A stretch of 33,283 nucleotides of DNA, taken from positions 1 through 33,283 of IMG/VR virus record IMGVR_UViG_3300034682_000112. One strand, given 5' to 3'. Below are positions 1-7,013 of the stretch, piece by piece. Origin of the DNA: a virus. Every line of letters begins with the position of its first letter. Position 1 is the stretch's first letter. A program made the position numbers and the translations under genes. The notes beneath the pieces were generated by a model. It was not told the DNA's origin. It did no database searches and worked only from the letters and a program-made list of their open reading frames with translations.

Positions 1-2
1 AG

Positions 3-437
3 GGCAAGCCGCTCGCGCGTAAGACGCCGATGGCGCGCGGCGCCGGCTTCAAGGCGCCGGCTGCCGGCGCCGGCCTGCTGCGCGTCGCCACGGTGCAGCT
101 CAAGACCCGCAAGCCGATGAAGAAGTCTCGCGCCAAGTCGACACCGGCCCGGCGCGCCGCGCGTGGCCGCGACTGCACGCTGATGATCCCGGGCGTCTGC
201 AACCGCGACCCGGCCACCACGGTGCTGTGCCACTCCAACCGCATCGAGCACGGCAAGGGCATTGGCCTGAAGGCGCCAGACAGCAAGGCGTGCTTCGGCT
301 GCAGCGACTGCCACGACGTACTGGACGGGCGCCGCCCGCTGCCGGGCTGGATGACGCGCCAGCAACTGGAAGACACGTTCGACCGCGCCCGCACCATCAC
401 CCAGGAACAACTGAAGCTCGAAGGAATAGTCGCTTGA
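3..437 (+). CDS. DUF1364 / YbcO-like putative nuclease, 5' end outside window
   Basis: The frame is open to the left window edge, and the residues before the first in-window ATG (position 30) are lysine/arginine-rich like those after it, so the true start probably lies upstream. The core after the basic leader holds CTLMIPGVCNRDP, TTVLCHSNR and a CFGCSDCHDVLDGR stretch. This cysteine/histidine pattern is typical of the DUF1364 (YbcO-like) family, putative metal-binding nucleases found in the recombination (nin-like) regions of lambdoid phages. Its stop overlaps the TTG start of rusA (TTGA), so the two are probably co-translated. Family assignment is by motif recall. An internal start at ATG 117 is possible but would drop the basic leader. 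Confidence 0.75.
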   Translation, partial: GKPLARKTPMARGAGFKAPAAGAGLLRVATVQLKTRKPMKKSRAKSTPARRAARGRDCTLMIPGVCNRDPATTVLCHSNRIEHGKGIGLKAPDSKACFGCSDCHDVLDGRRPLPGWMTRQQLEDTFDRARTITQEQLKLEGIVA

Positions 438-793
438 TCACCCTGACCCTACCCATCCCGCCGACGATCAACCACTACTACGGCCAGCGCCCGCGCGGCG
501 GGCGATACATCAAGCCGGCCGGGATTGCATTCCGCGCCGCGGTGGCCGAGATCGTCGCTGCCGCCCAGGTCGAACCGCTGCTCGGGCGTGTGTCGCTGTT
601 CGCGGTGATCCATCCGGCCGATCGCCGCCGCCAGGACATCGACAATCGCGCCAAGTCGCTGCAGGACGCGCTGACGGCCGCCGGCGTGTGGCTGGACGAC
701 GAGCAGATAGACGAGCTGCACCTGGTGCGCCGCGAGGTTGTCCGCGGCGGGATGGTGCGCATCGTGATAACCGAAATGAAGGAGGCAGCATGA
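434..793 (+). CDS. rusA: RusA-family Holliday junction resolvase
   Basis: Endodeoxyribonuclease that resolves Holliday junctions during phage recombination and clears branches before packaging. At 119 aa it has the usual RusA length. The catalytic acidic cluster is visible as RRQDIDNRAKSLQDAL (D68 and D70, with K74) followed by GVWLDDEQID (D88/D89), the same spacing as the essential aspartates and lysine of E. coli RusA. I chose TTG 434 because it is preceded by an AAGGA ribosome-binding site at about 420-424, it overlaps the upstream stop, and the protein then begins with the typical short beta strand (ITLTLPIPPTIN). An ORF running further upstream in this frame would read through the DUF1364 gene. 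The stop overlaps the next gene's ATG (ATGA). Confidence 0.93.
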   Translation: MITLTLPIPPTINHYYGQRPRGGRYIKPAGIAFRAAVAEIVAAAQVEPLLGRVSLFAVIHPADRRRQDIDNRAKSLQDALTAAGVWLDDEQIDELHLVRREVVRGGMVRIVITEMKEAA

Positions 794-1104
794 CGAAGGC
801 AAAGTACGGCGACCGCCGCCAGCGGCAGCGTGACACGGCGAATGATCTGCGCGCTCGCATCCCTGGCGCTCTGGGGGCGGGCGGGCTTACTACGAAGCAG
901 CTCGCCGCCAGTCTTGGTGCCGACCCCGACGTCCTGTATCGAGTGCTCATCACGTTGCGCCGTGCCGGGACAGTTGAAAGCAAGGTCGATAACCACCCCA
1001 CGACCACTGGCCGCCCCGGCGCCACATGGCACCTGCGCAGTGCCAGCCCGATCCCGCCGCGCGATCCGTTGCTGTGGGCGCTGTTCGGAGGGTTGCCGGC
1101 ATGA
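790..1104 (+). CDS. Small winged-helix-like phage protein
   Basis: A 104-residue protein starting at ATG 790, which overlaps the rusA stop and follows a GGAGG site at 781-785. Residues about 35-70 (LTTKQLAASLGADPDVLYRVLITLRRAGTVE in outline) read as a helix-turn-helix with a following wing, as in MarR/IclR-like DNA-binding folds. The N-terminus is basic. It may be a regulator or a DNA-processing accessory of the early region. No specific family is recognised. Its stop overlaps the ATG of the next gene, so it is part of the same translationally coupled run. Confidence 0.7.
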   Translation: MTKAKYGDRRQRQRDTANDLRARIPGALGAGGLTTKQLAASLGADPDVLYRVLITLRRAGTVESKVDNHPTTTGRPGATWHLRSASPIPPRDPLLWALFGGLPA

Positions 1105-1307
1105 TCCACCACCTGCTCATCCGCGTCATGATGTTCGCCGCGGTCGGCCTGCTGCTCCACATCGAGGGCGTCACGGTAGCCGATCCGGCCCTGTGGTTCG
1201 CCTTCATCGGCATGGCAGTGGCGCTCATGCTGGGCTACGACAAGGGCCGCAATGACGCGCGCCAGCAACAGCGCGGCAGCTCGGTCGACAATTCCGAAAA
1301 TCATTAA
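1101..1307 (+). CDS. Small two-helix membrane protein
   Basis: A 68-residue protein; ATG 1101 overlaps the preceding TGA (ATGA). It has two hydrophobic segments, about residues 5-22 and 30-46, then a charged tail (GYDKGRNDARQQQRG), so a small inner-membrane protein with two spans is likely. No family recognised. It closes the coupled early run: an untranslated gap of about 65 bp follows before the next gene. Confidence 0.65.
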   Translation: MIHHLLIRVMMFAAVGLLLHIEGVTVADPALWFAFIGMAVALMLGYDKGRNDARQQQRGSSVDNSENH

Positions 1308-1372
1308 ATTCAGTCCGGAAATTTCTTGACTGCATGTGCTACGCTCGCTCGGTCGTCTTTCAGGAGAACCAC

Positions 1373-1798
1373 ATGACCACCGCAACGCTCGGCCTTTTCG
1401 CAGGCTCGAACCTCCGCCGGGCACCCAAGGCGGCGGCCGTTCAATCCACCATCAACAAACCCGATCCCTACGTCACCTGCATGGCCTGCTGGGTCGATTA
1501 CATGCGGGCCGACGATCGCGACCTGGGCGCTGCCGGCATGAAGCTGGCGGGCGAGGGCATCGACGAGCGCGACGTACACGAGCGTCAGCGCGCCGCTGAC
1601 CTGAAGGTGGGCGAGGCCGTGAACGCGATGGTCGACAGCCTGCAGATGCGCGACCGCTGGGCCATCTACAAGAGCCAGGGCATATCGTCGGCCTGGCGCT
1701 TCCCCAATGCCCGGTATGAGGACGTCCTGGCTGATGCGCGCGACGACCTCGAAAAGAAATTGCGCAACAACGTTGCAACTCGGCTGTACTTTGCGTAA
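1373..1798 (+). CDS. Conserved-looking phage protein of unknown function
   Basis: A 141-residue protein. ATG 1373 is chosen over the in-frame ATG at 1334 because a CAGGAG site lies 6-12 bases upstream. The C-terminal half (DRWAIYKSQGISSAWRFPN, then an acidic helix and RNNVATRLYFA) resembles proteins I recall at the end of the early region in betaproteobacterial phages, just before a strong terminator. A role in late transcription, such as antitermination, is conceivable from position only. There is one CMACW pair of cysteines near residue 38. It is followed 34 bp later by a strong intrinsic terminator, so it ends its transcription unit. Confidence 0.7.
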   Translation: MTTATLGLFAGSNLRRAPKAAAVQSTINKPDPYVTCMACWVDYMRADDRDLGAAGMKLAGEGIDERDVHERQRAADLKVGEAVNAMVDSLQMRDRWAIYKSQGISSAWRFPNARYEDVLADARDDLEKKLRNNVATRLYFA

Positions 1799-1832
1799 AC
1801 TGTGCGCACTGGGTGTCTTCGCACGCCCGAAG

Positions 1833-1866
1833 AAAAGGCCTGAACCGTAAGACGTTCGGGCCTTTT
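1833..1866 (+). terminator. Intrinsic terminator after the early region
   Basis: A 13-bp stem (1833-1845 with 1854-1866, containing one G-T pair) closes an 8-base loop. The A-rich 5' arm and T-rich 3' arm (AAAAGGCC / GGCCTTTT) make it a potential bidirectional terminator. Confidence 0.85.
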
Positions 1867-2010
1867 CCGTTTACCGCCCACTCGCGCAGATAGCCCTGGG
1901 GCTGGTCGCCTGACTGTCGTAGGCAGTCCCCGAGTCTCCTCGTCCAGCTCCAGCAGCTGGCGTTCGCCGCCCCTCGCAGCAATGCGCCGGGCGGCTTTTC
2001 TTTTTCTAGG
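1867..2010 (+). other. Structured non-coding stretch between two terminators
   Basis: No convincing ORF is seen. Short inverted repeats are present (GACTG/CAGTC near 1910-1928; CCAGCT/AGCTGG at 1944-1960) before the terminator at 1966-2006. Being bounded by a terminator on each side, it could be a leader or attenuator for the gene at 2017, an antitermination target, or a small RNA. No promoter is clear. Confidence 0.35.
1966..2006 (+). terminator. Intrinsic terminator with GCAA tetraloop
   Basis: GCCGCCC (1966-1972) pairs with GGGCGGC (1989-1995). Inside, CGCA/TGCG closes a GCAA tetraloop. A T-rich tract (TTTTCTTTTTC) follows directly. It sits only about 10 bases ahead of the gene at 2017, so transcription from upstream would be attenuated there. 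Confidence 0.85.
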
Positions 2011-2016
2011 TTCGCC

Positions 2017-2283
2017 ATGATCACTTCGAATAGCAAGACTTCCACCGTGGTTGTGACGGCGCCACGCCCATTGACCAAGGAGCAGCGTGAGACCGTCCGC
2101 GTCGAAGTCGCCAGCAATCTCCCGGCCAATGTCGGCGTGATCGTGCTGGACCCAGGCTTTGCCGTCGCGCCAATCGGCGATGTGGCGGGCATGCTGTTGA
2201 ATGAACTGCGCGCGCTCCGGTCGGACCTTGATGAGCGGCACGCGGAGATGCGTGCAGTCGGCATGCGCGTTTTTAAGGAATAA
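2017..2283 (+). CDS. Hypothetical phage protein (88 aa)
   Basis: An 88-residue protein with no recognised family. It has a hydrophilic start with VVVTAPRPLTKEQRE, a central hydrophobic beta-like stretch (NVGVIVLDPGFAVAP) and a C-terminal helix rich in R, E and D (LLNELRALRSDLDERHAEMRAVGMRVF). The start at ATG 2017 follows the terminator T-tract almost directly, with only a weak AGG-type site. Its last 11 bases overlap the end of a convergent minus-strand gene. Codon use fits its neighbours. The function cannot be inferred. Confidence 0.6.
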   Translation: MITSNSKTSTVVVTAPRPLTKEQRETVRVEVASNLPANVGVIVLDPGFAVAPIGDVAGMLLNELRALRSDLDERHAEMRAVGMRVFKE

Positions 2284-2488
2284 GGTCTGCCACTGCTTGA
2301 ATCCGGCGCAAGGCCTCGGGAACGAACTCATCGATCTTGTGCTCGGCCTCCCATTGATCACGCTTCTCGTTTCGGTCAGGGTCGTCAAGGTCCTTAAGGG
2401 ACTGCCAGTAGGCGCTGGATTTCGCCGCCCTGATATCCCTCGCCAGTACCCGCACCTGGGCGGCGAACATGAGTTTCTGATAATCCAA
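2273..2488 (-). CDS. Small minus-strand gene, convergent within the late region
   Basis: A 71-residue, highly charged helical protein (LDYQKLMFAAQVRVLARDIRAA at the start, then KDLDDPDRNEKRDQWEAEHKIDEFVPEALRRIQAVADLIP in outline). The frame is open much further upstream, but I choose TTG 2488 because a strong GAGGAG site lies 6 bases before it and the upstream part reads as antisense of other genes. The local sequence upstream is AT-richer than its surroundings. It runs against the phage operons, like a gene expressed during lysogeny, and its end overlaps the 2017-2283 gene by 11 bases. No family recognised; a small regulator or moron is possible. Confidence 0.6.
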   Translation of the reverse strand: MDYQKLMFAAQVRVLARDIRAAKSSAYWQSLKDLDDPDRNEKRDQWEAEHKIDEFVPEALRRIQAVADLIP

Positions 2489-2494
2489 AGTTTT

Positions 2495-2539
2495 CTCCTC
2501 GCTAATTGTTGTATGGAAATTGCAAGATAACACGAGGAG
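2495..2539. promoter_or_regulatory. AT-rich divergent intergenic region with candidate promoter
   Basis: Between the minus-strand gene (start 2488) and the plus-strand gene (start 2591). CTCCTCG (2495-2501) and CGAGGAG (2533-2539) form a 7-bp inverted repeat. A plus-strand promoter candidate is TTGTTG (2506-2511), 16 bases, then TAACAC (2528-2533). Weak evidence. Confidence 0.3.
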
Positions 2540-2590
2540 TTCAGCCGCTGGCCGAGTAAACGGTTGGCGGCATTCTTTTATGAGGTTCGC

Positions 2591-2809
2591 ATGAAGAAGC
2601 GCAAAATCGCCATCAAGGCATCGTCGCTGCCGGCTCGCTCGCCCGTCACCTTCGCTGCCGTCAACTGGCTGCTGCTGGAGCACTGGGATGCGCCGGGCTG
2701 GGCGCATGGTGTGCTGTGGACCATCGTTGCGCTGGCCGCCATCAACTGGATCGTCTGCCTCTGCACGACTGTCGAGCAGGATGTGCCCGGCTTCGGAGAG
2801 AAGAAGTGA
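2591..2809 (+). CDS. Small membrane protein
   Basis: A 72-residue protein starting at ATG 2591 after a TGAGG site; an earlier in-frame ATG at 2564 lacks one. It has a basic N-terminus (KKRKIAIK), a hydrophobic or aromatic segment around residues 22-35 and a clear transmembrane helix around 41-60 (GVLWTIVALAAINWIVCLC), then a charged tail. Topology and size would suit an accessory membrane protein, but the lysis cassette lies elsewhere (27978-29499). The stop overlaps the GTG start of the next tiny ORF. Confidence 0.6.
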   Translation: MKKRKIAIKASSLPARSPVTFAAVNWLLLEHWDAPGWAHGVLWTIVALAAINWIVCLCTTVEQDVPGFGEKK

Positions 2810-2886
2810 GCGTCGAGGACGAACTGGCCTGGCTGCGCTACACGGTGCAGCGCCACCGCGACCAGGCCGCCCAGGTGCAGCCATGA
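2806..2886 (+). CDS. Tiny coupled ORF (26 aa)
   Basis: GTG 2806 overlaps the upstream TGA (GTGA), and its own TGA overlaps the ATG at 2883 (ATGA). The product would be a 26-residue peptide, MSVEDELAWLRYTVQRHRDQ then AAQVQP, strongly helical in composition. Without it there would be a 73-bp untranslated gap in an otherwise gapless run of coupled genes, which is the main support for it. Confidence 0.5.
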   Translation: MSVEDELAWLRYTVQRHRDQAAQVQP

Positions 2887-3104
2887 GCATGGCCAAGGAC
2901 CACTACCGCCACCTGATCGTGCGCGCAGTCACCGGCAACCGGCCGGCAATGGTCTGGCGCGTGATCGATGGCACCGCCCTGGATCGCATCTGTGAGCGCC
3001 TGGTTGAAGCCGAGCGCGCCGCCGAGATCCTGCAGGCGAAGGGCTACGGCAAGCCGGGCCTGCTGCTGCACGAGGTGGCCGCGCTGGTCCCGCCTGCGCC
3101 ATGA
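2883..3104 (+). CDS. Hypothetical phage protein (73 aa)
   Basis: A 73-residue protein starting at ATG 2883 (a second ATG follows two codons later). The sequence contains HYRHLIVRAVTGNRP, then a helical ERLVEAERAAEILQAKGYG stretch and a C-terminal GLLLHEVAALVPPAP. Similar short proteins sit ahead of HNH-terminase blocks in betaproteobacterial phages, as far as I recall, but no function is known to me. Both ends overlap neighbours by ATGA, so translation is coupled to the HNH gene. Confidence 0.65.
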   Translation: MSMAKDHYRHLIVRAVTGNRPAMVWRVIDGTALDRICERLVEAERAAEILQAKGYGKPGLLLHEVAALVPPAP

Positions 3105-3418
3105 GCCGGCTCACCACGCTCAAGTCCCGCCTGCAAACCAGCAGCGCCCGCTTGCCCACCCTGACCGAGCGACCCAACGTGGTCCAGCGCAAGCGCGGCT
3201 ATGCCGGCGTGCTGGACCGGCGCCGCATCCGCGAGCGCGACTGTGGTCTGTGCCAGGAATGCAAGCGGCAGGGTCGTACCACCGCCGGCTACCCGGTCGA
3301 CCACATCATCGCCCTCGCCGACGGCGGCACGGACGATGATGACAACAAGGAAACCCTTTGCCAGCCCTGCCACGACGCCAAGTCGGCGCGTGAGGCGCGG
3401 CAGCGCGCCCGCGGCTGA
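3101..3418 (+). CDS. HNH endonuclease (packaging-associated)
   Basis: A 105-residue HNH nuclease. The fold is marked by a first zinc-site region CGLCQEC (C48-C54), the VDHI motif (D67-H68), N82 and the CQPCHD motif (C87, C90, H91). HNH proteins encoded immediately upstream of terminase genes in HK97-type phages act with the terminase in cutting concatemeric DNA at cos. Position, length and the basic N-terminus agree with that group. ATG 3101 overlaps the upstream stop. The catalytic residues look intact. Confidence 0.9.
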   Translation: MSRLTTLKSRLQTSSARLPTLTERPNVVQRKRGYAGVLDRRRIRERDCGLCQECKRQGRTTAGYPVDHIIALADGGTDDDDNKETLCQPCHDAKSAREARQRARG

Positions 3419-3462
3419 CTCGCCCTGGCGCCCGCCGGCCCGCCGCCCGCCGCCGGTCGGCC

Positions 3463-3499
3463 GGGTAGGGGGCGGGGTCAAAGTCTGGGGCGGCAGGGG
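3463..3499 (+). other. G-rich candidate cos region
   Basis: Five G-runs (3463-3465, 3468-3472, 3474-3477, 3487-3490, 3496-3499) surround GGGGTCAAAGTCT, in the 138-bp gap between the HNH and small-terminase genes. HK97-type cos sites lie here, and a run of Gs followed by GTCAAA is a pattern I recall from such regions. The exact nick positions cannot be read from the sequence. The G-runs could also form a quadruplex. The rest of the gap shows no gene. Confidence 0.45.
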
Positions 3500-3556
3500 C
3501 CAGACACCGACCTGTACCGCATATAGAGATTTTTGTCCCCTTGGAGGAAATTGTTA

Positions 3557-3991
3557 ATGGCTTTAACAGGCAAAAAGCGAGCCTTCGCCGATGCCGTTTT
3601 GGCCGGGCTCTCCAATAAGGAAGCGGCGATTCACGCCGGTTTTAGTGAAAAAACGGCATCGGCTGCCGGGTCTCGAAATGTTAAAGACCCAGATGTTAAA
3701 GCCTACCTCGATCAGCGTCGTCAGGCAGCGCCCGCTGCGGGCCAGAAAGCGACGCCGCTGCCGCCGCCTGATGACGTCGCGATCGAAATCCCCCCGACAG
3801 CCGACCCAGTCGAATTCCTGACCAATGTCATGAACGAGCCGGCGGCCGACCTGCGGCTTCGAATCGATGCGGCAAAGGCGATGCTGCCCTTCAAGCACAA
3901 GAAGCTTGGCGAGGGCGGAAAGAAGGACGAGAAGAATGACGCTGCCAAGAAGGCCGCTGGTGGGCGCTTCGGATTAAGGGTCGTGTCATGA
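3557..3991 (+). CDS. terS: Terminase small subunit
   Basis: A 144-residue protein that recognises the packaging site and recruits the large subunit. Residues 1-50 read as the helix-turn-helix region of the Terminase_2-type small subunits: LTGKKRAFADAVLAGLSNKE, then AAIHAGFSEKTAS and a DPDVKAYL helix. The middle is proline-rich and the C-terminus is lysine-rich (KHKKLGEGGKKDEKNDAAKK). ATG 3557 has a strong GGAGG site at 3543-3547; the upstream in-frame codons at 3533 do not. The stop overlaps the terL ATG (ATGA), the usual arrangement. Confidence 0.88.
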   Translation: MALTGKKRAFADAVLAGLSNKEAAIHAGFSEKTASAAGSRNVKDPDVKAYLDQRRQAAPAAGQKATPLPPPDDVAIEIPPTADPVEFLTNVMNEPAADLRLRIDAAKAMLPFKHKKLGEGGKKDEKNDAAKKAAGGRFGLRVVS

Positions 3992-5670
3992 ATGATTGGA
4001 CGACCTCGCTACTGGACTGGGAAAGCCGGATAGTTGCCCGCGACTCGCTGGTGCCGGTCAAGCCCCTGTTTCCCGATGAGGCAGCGTATGCGATGAGTGT
4101 CTTCTCAGCGCTGCGCATGGTGGATGCGGACGGCAGCCCGACGATGGGGGAGGCGTGCCTGCCATGGGTGACGGACCTGGTCGAGGCGCTGTTTGGCGCC
4201 TATGACCCGGAGCGCAAACGGCGGCTCATCACGAACTACTTCTTGATGGTCTCCAAAAAGAACGGGAAGTCGATGATCGCGGCGGCGGTAATGCTGACCG
4301 CCCTGATCGTCAACACCCGAGCTGCGGGGGAGTTCATCATCCTGGCGCCCACGAAAGAGGCGGCCGACAATGCATACAAGCCTATCCGCGAGATGATCCT
4401 TGCGGACGAAGAGCTTAACGACCGATTCCACGAGCAGCAGCACATCAAGACGGTAACGTGCCGCCTCAGTCGGGCAACCCTGAAGGTCGTCGCCGCTGAT
4501 GCTGCGACCGTGACCGGCAAGAAAGCGATCGGCGTTTTCATCGACGAGCTGCACGAGTTCGGCAAGAACAGCAAGGCGGCCGCCATGTTGACCGAAGCCA
4601 CTGGCGGGATCACCTCGCGCCCTGAGGGCTTTGTCTTCTACTGCACGACGCAGTCGGCCGAGCCACCTGCCGGCGTGTTCCTGGACAAACTCAGTTATGC
4701 GCGGAAGGTCCGAGACGGCAAAGTGAAGGACCCAAGGTTCTTGCCTGTAATTTACGAGTTCCCGGACCATATGCTCAAGAGCAAGGCGTACGAGGACCTC
4801 GGTAACGCCTATATCACCAACCCGAACTGGGGCATCTCGGTCGACGAAGAGGTAATTGAGCAGAAGCTGCTGGAGGCCACTGAGGCCGGTGAGCATGCGG
4901 TGCGCGACGTCAGGGCCAAGCATTTGAACATCGAGATCGGCTTGAACCTGCGCTCCGACAGGTGGAGCGGGGCCGACTTCTGGGAGGCCGCGGTCGACCG
5001 GACTATCACCCTGGAATCTCTCATTGAGCGGTCAGAGGTCGCTGTCGTCGGCATCGACGGCGGCGGTCTGGACGACCTGCTCGGGCTGTCGGTTCTTGGG
5101 CGCGAGCGCGACACCGGAAAGTGGCTGCTTTGGTGTCACGCCTGGGTGCACGAAATCGCGCTCGAGCGGCGTAAAGAGATCGCGCCGCGGCTGCTCGACT
5201 TCGAAAAGCAAGGCGATCTCACCATCGTCAAGCGGCCGGGCGATGACGTCATGGCCGTGGCAGATGTGATCTGCCGGGTGCGCGACTCGGGCTTGCTGCC
5301 GGACGAGAAGAGTATCGGCGTCGACGCGGTTGGCATTGGAGCGATCGTTGACGAGCTGATCACCGACGAACGCGGTATCGACATGAAGCAGATCGTGGCG
5401 ATCTCGCAGGGTTTCAAGCTGAACGGCGCTATCAAAGACACCGAGCGCAAGGTCGCGGGCGGTGAGCTGCTGCACGGCGGCCGTCCGATGATGGCCTGGT
5501 GCGTCGGCAACGCCCGCGTCGAGGACAAGGGTAATGCAATCCTGATCACGAAACAGGCCTCTGGCAAGGCCAAGATCGACCCGCTGATGTCCGCGTTCAG
5601 CGCGGTGTCGCTGATGGCGCTGAACCCCGTCGGGGCGGCGGCGCCGGAAATTCACGTATTGGACTTCTGA
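3988..5670 (+). CDS. terL: Terminase large subunit
   Basis: A 560-residue DNA-packaging motor and nuclease of the HK97-like Terminase_1 type. The ATPase half shows the variant Walker A SKKNGKS (about 89-95) and the Walker B region GVFIDELHEF (about 182-191, with the catalytic glutamate after the aspartate). A coupling-motif-like FYCTTQSAE follows near 218. The C-terminal RNase H-like nuclease half shows acidic residues in VGIDGGGLDD (D357), GVDAVGI (D446) and near AKIDPLMSAF. Length is normal for the family and nothing looks broken. It overlaps terS at its start and the portal gene by one base (TGATG). Confidence 0.95.
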   Translation: MNDWTTSLLDWESRIVARDSLVPVKPLFPDEAAYAMSVFSALRMVDADGSPTMGEACLPWVTDLVEALFGAYDPERKRRLITNYFLMVSKKNGKSMIAAAVMLTALIVNTRAAGEFIILAPTKEAADNAYKPIREMILADEELNDRFHEQQHIKTVTCRLSRATLKVVAADAATVTGKKAIGVFIDELHEFGKNSKAAAMLTEATGGITSRPEGFVFYCTTQSAEPPAGVFLDKLSYARKVRDGKVKDPRFLPVIYEFPDHMLKSKAYEDLGNAYITNPNWGISVDEEVIEQKLLEATEAGEHAVRDVRAKHLNIEIGLNLRSDRWSGADFWEAAVDRTITLESLIERSEVAVVGIDGGGLDDLLGLSVLGRERDTGKWLLWCHAWVHEIALERRKEIAPRLLDFEKQGDLTIVKRPGDDVMAVADVICRVRDSGLLPDEKSIGVDAVGIGAIVDELITDERGIDMKQIVAISQGFKLNGAIKDTERKVAGGELLHGGRPMMAWCVGNARVEDKGNAILITKQASGKAKIDPLMSAFSAVSLMALNPVGAAAPEIHVLDF

Positions 5671-7013
5671 TGACCGGACAACTGTTGAACCTGGAGGCGA
5701 CCAAGCACCGATCGAGCGTGCTCGACTCCTGGGCCGCCGGTCGCGATGGCGCTGCAGAGCGAATGGGCCTGGTCGCCCTGGGTGAAAACTCAAGCGGCAG
5801 CATGAGCATGGGTGAACTGGCCAACCTTCTGGGCGCGGCGCACCGCTCGTCGTCCGGATCGCAGGTGACGGCCGAGACCGGGATGCGCGTGTCGGCCGCC
5901 TACGGCTGTATGTCGCTGATCGCTGGAGCCATTGCGACGCTGCCGATCGGGATCTATGAGCGGAAGGGCAATGAACGCGACTCCGCTGATCATGAATACT
6001 GGTGGATGCTGAACGAGCTGGCCAGCGATGGCTGGACGTCCGCAGCCGCTTGGGAGGCGATCATTCTGTCGAAGCTGTCGCACGGTGATGGCTTCGGCGA
6101 GTGGATCCGACCGAGCCCATTCAGCAATCGTGTCATCGGCTGGAAGCCGCTCAAGCGGCACTCGGTTCAGCCGTTCAAGGACGGCAAGAGCATTTATTAC
6201 CGGATCAACCCGGAAGATGGTCCGTCGTATGTGCTTGACCGTGCGGACATCATCCATCTCCCGAGCTTGGGCTTCGACGGGCTCACCAGCCCGAGTCCGC
6301 TGACCTATGCGGCGCTCGAGGCGATCGGCACGGCGCTGGCGGCGCAGGAGTACACCGGGCGGTTCCTGGCTGGCGGCGGCAATTTCGACTATGCGCTCAA
6401 GACCGCATCCAAGCTGGACAAGACCCAGCTCGAGCAGCTGAAGGCCTCGCTCATTGCGCGCGCGCAGAACGGTGGGCGCGGCCCGTTGATCCTGTCGGGT
6501 GGCCTCGAGCCGGCGCAGCTGAGCGTTAATTCGAAGGACGCTGAAATCCTGGCGACCCGCCTGTTCACGGTAGAGGAAATCTGCCGGATCTTCGGCGTGC
6601 CGCCGACGATGGTCGGCCACGGCGGCGCCGTGTCGAACTGGGGCACCGGCGTCGCGCAGCAGGGCATGGGCTTCGTTCGCTACACGCTGCAGCGACATCT
6701 GACGCCGATTCAGCAGGAGCTGAACAGCAAACTCTGGCCAGTGCGCCAGCGGTTCTTCGTCGAACACATCACGGCGGCGCTCGAGCGCGGCGACCTGAAG
6801 GCGCGGTACGACGCGTATCGAATCGCCCTGGGCCGCGCCGGCGAAATGCCTTTCATGGAAGCCGACGAAGTCCGCCGGCTCGAGAACATGCCGTCTAACC
6901 CGAATCTCAAAGTGAATGGAGGCCAGAGTGCCAAACAGCCTGACGAAGCTCCTGGCGAGCAACAAGAAGCGTCCGGAGCGGACCCCGCAGTCGAAGATCG
7001 TCGCGAAGAGTGA
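5670..7013 (+). CDS. HK97-family portal protein
   Basis: A 447-residue portal protein, the dodecameric ring at the unique capsid vertex through which DNA passes. Family features are seen in order: a typical VSAAYGCMSLIAGAIATLPI helix near residues 75-95, the LPSLGFDGLTSPSPL loop, the ARAQNGGRGPLIL segment, and FTVEEICRIFGVPPTMVGHG, near-diagnostic of HK97-type portals. It ends in an acidic, glutamine-rich tail. It overlaps terL by one base, and its last 86 bases overlap the protease gene in another frame. Confidence 0.95.
   Translation: MTGQLLNLEATKHRSSVLDSWAAGRDGAAERMGLVALGENSSGSMSMGELANLLGAAHRSSSGSQVTAETGMRVSAAYGCMSLIAGAIATLPIGIYERKGNERDSADHEYWWMLNELASDGWTSAAAWEAIILSKLSHGDGFGEWIRPSPFSNRVIGWKPLKRHSVQPFKDGKSIYYRINPEDGPSYVLDRADIIHLPSLGFDGLTSPSPLTYAALEAIGTALAAQEYTGRFLAGGGNFDYALKTASKLDKTQLEQLKASLIARAQNGGRGPLILSGGLEPAQLSVNSKDAEILATRLFTVEEICRIFGVPPTMVGHGGAVSNWGTGVAQQGMGFVRYTLQRHLTPIQQELNSKLWPVRQRFFVEHITAALERGDLKARYDAYRIALGRAGEMPFMEADEVRRLENMPSNPNLKVNGGQSAKQPDEAPGEQQEASGADPAVEDRREE

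Noticed and set aside
1326-1354. TTGACT at 1326-1331 as a -35 box for the gene at 1373
   Set aside because: No acceptable -10 box is found 16-18 bases downstream; TACGCT lies only 8 bases away.
2273-2896. Full-length 207-residue reading of the minus-strand gene
   Set aside because: The upstream part is antisense to coupled plus-strand genes; the strong ribosome-binding site points to TTG 2488 as the start.
6916-6930. ATG 6916 as protease start
   Set aside because: It has no ribosome-binding site and overlaps the GGAGG that serves GTG 6928.
4105-6965. Minus-strand ORFs opposite terL and portal
   Set aside because: Same reason: arginine/alanine-rich shadows of two recognised genes.
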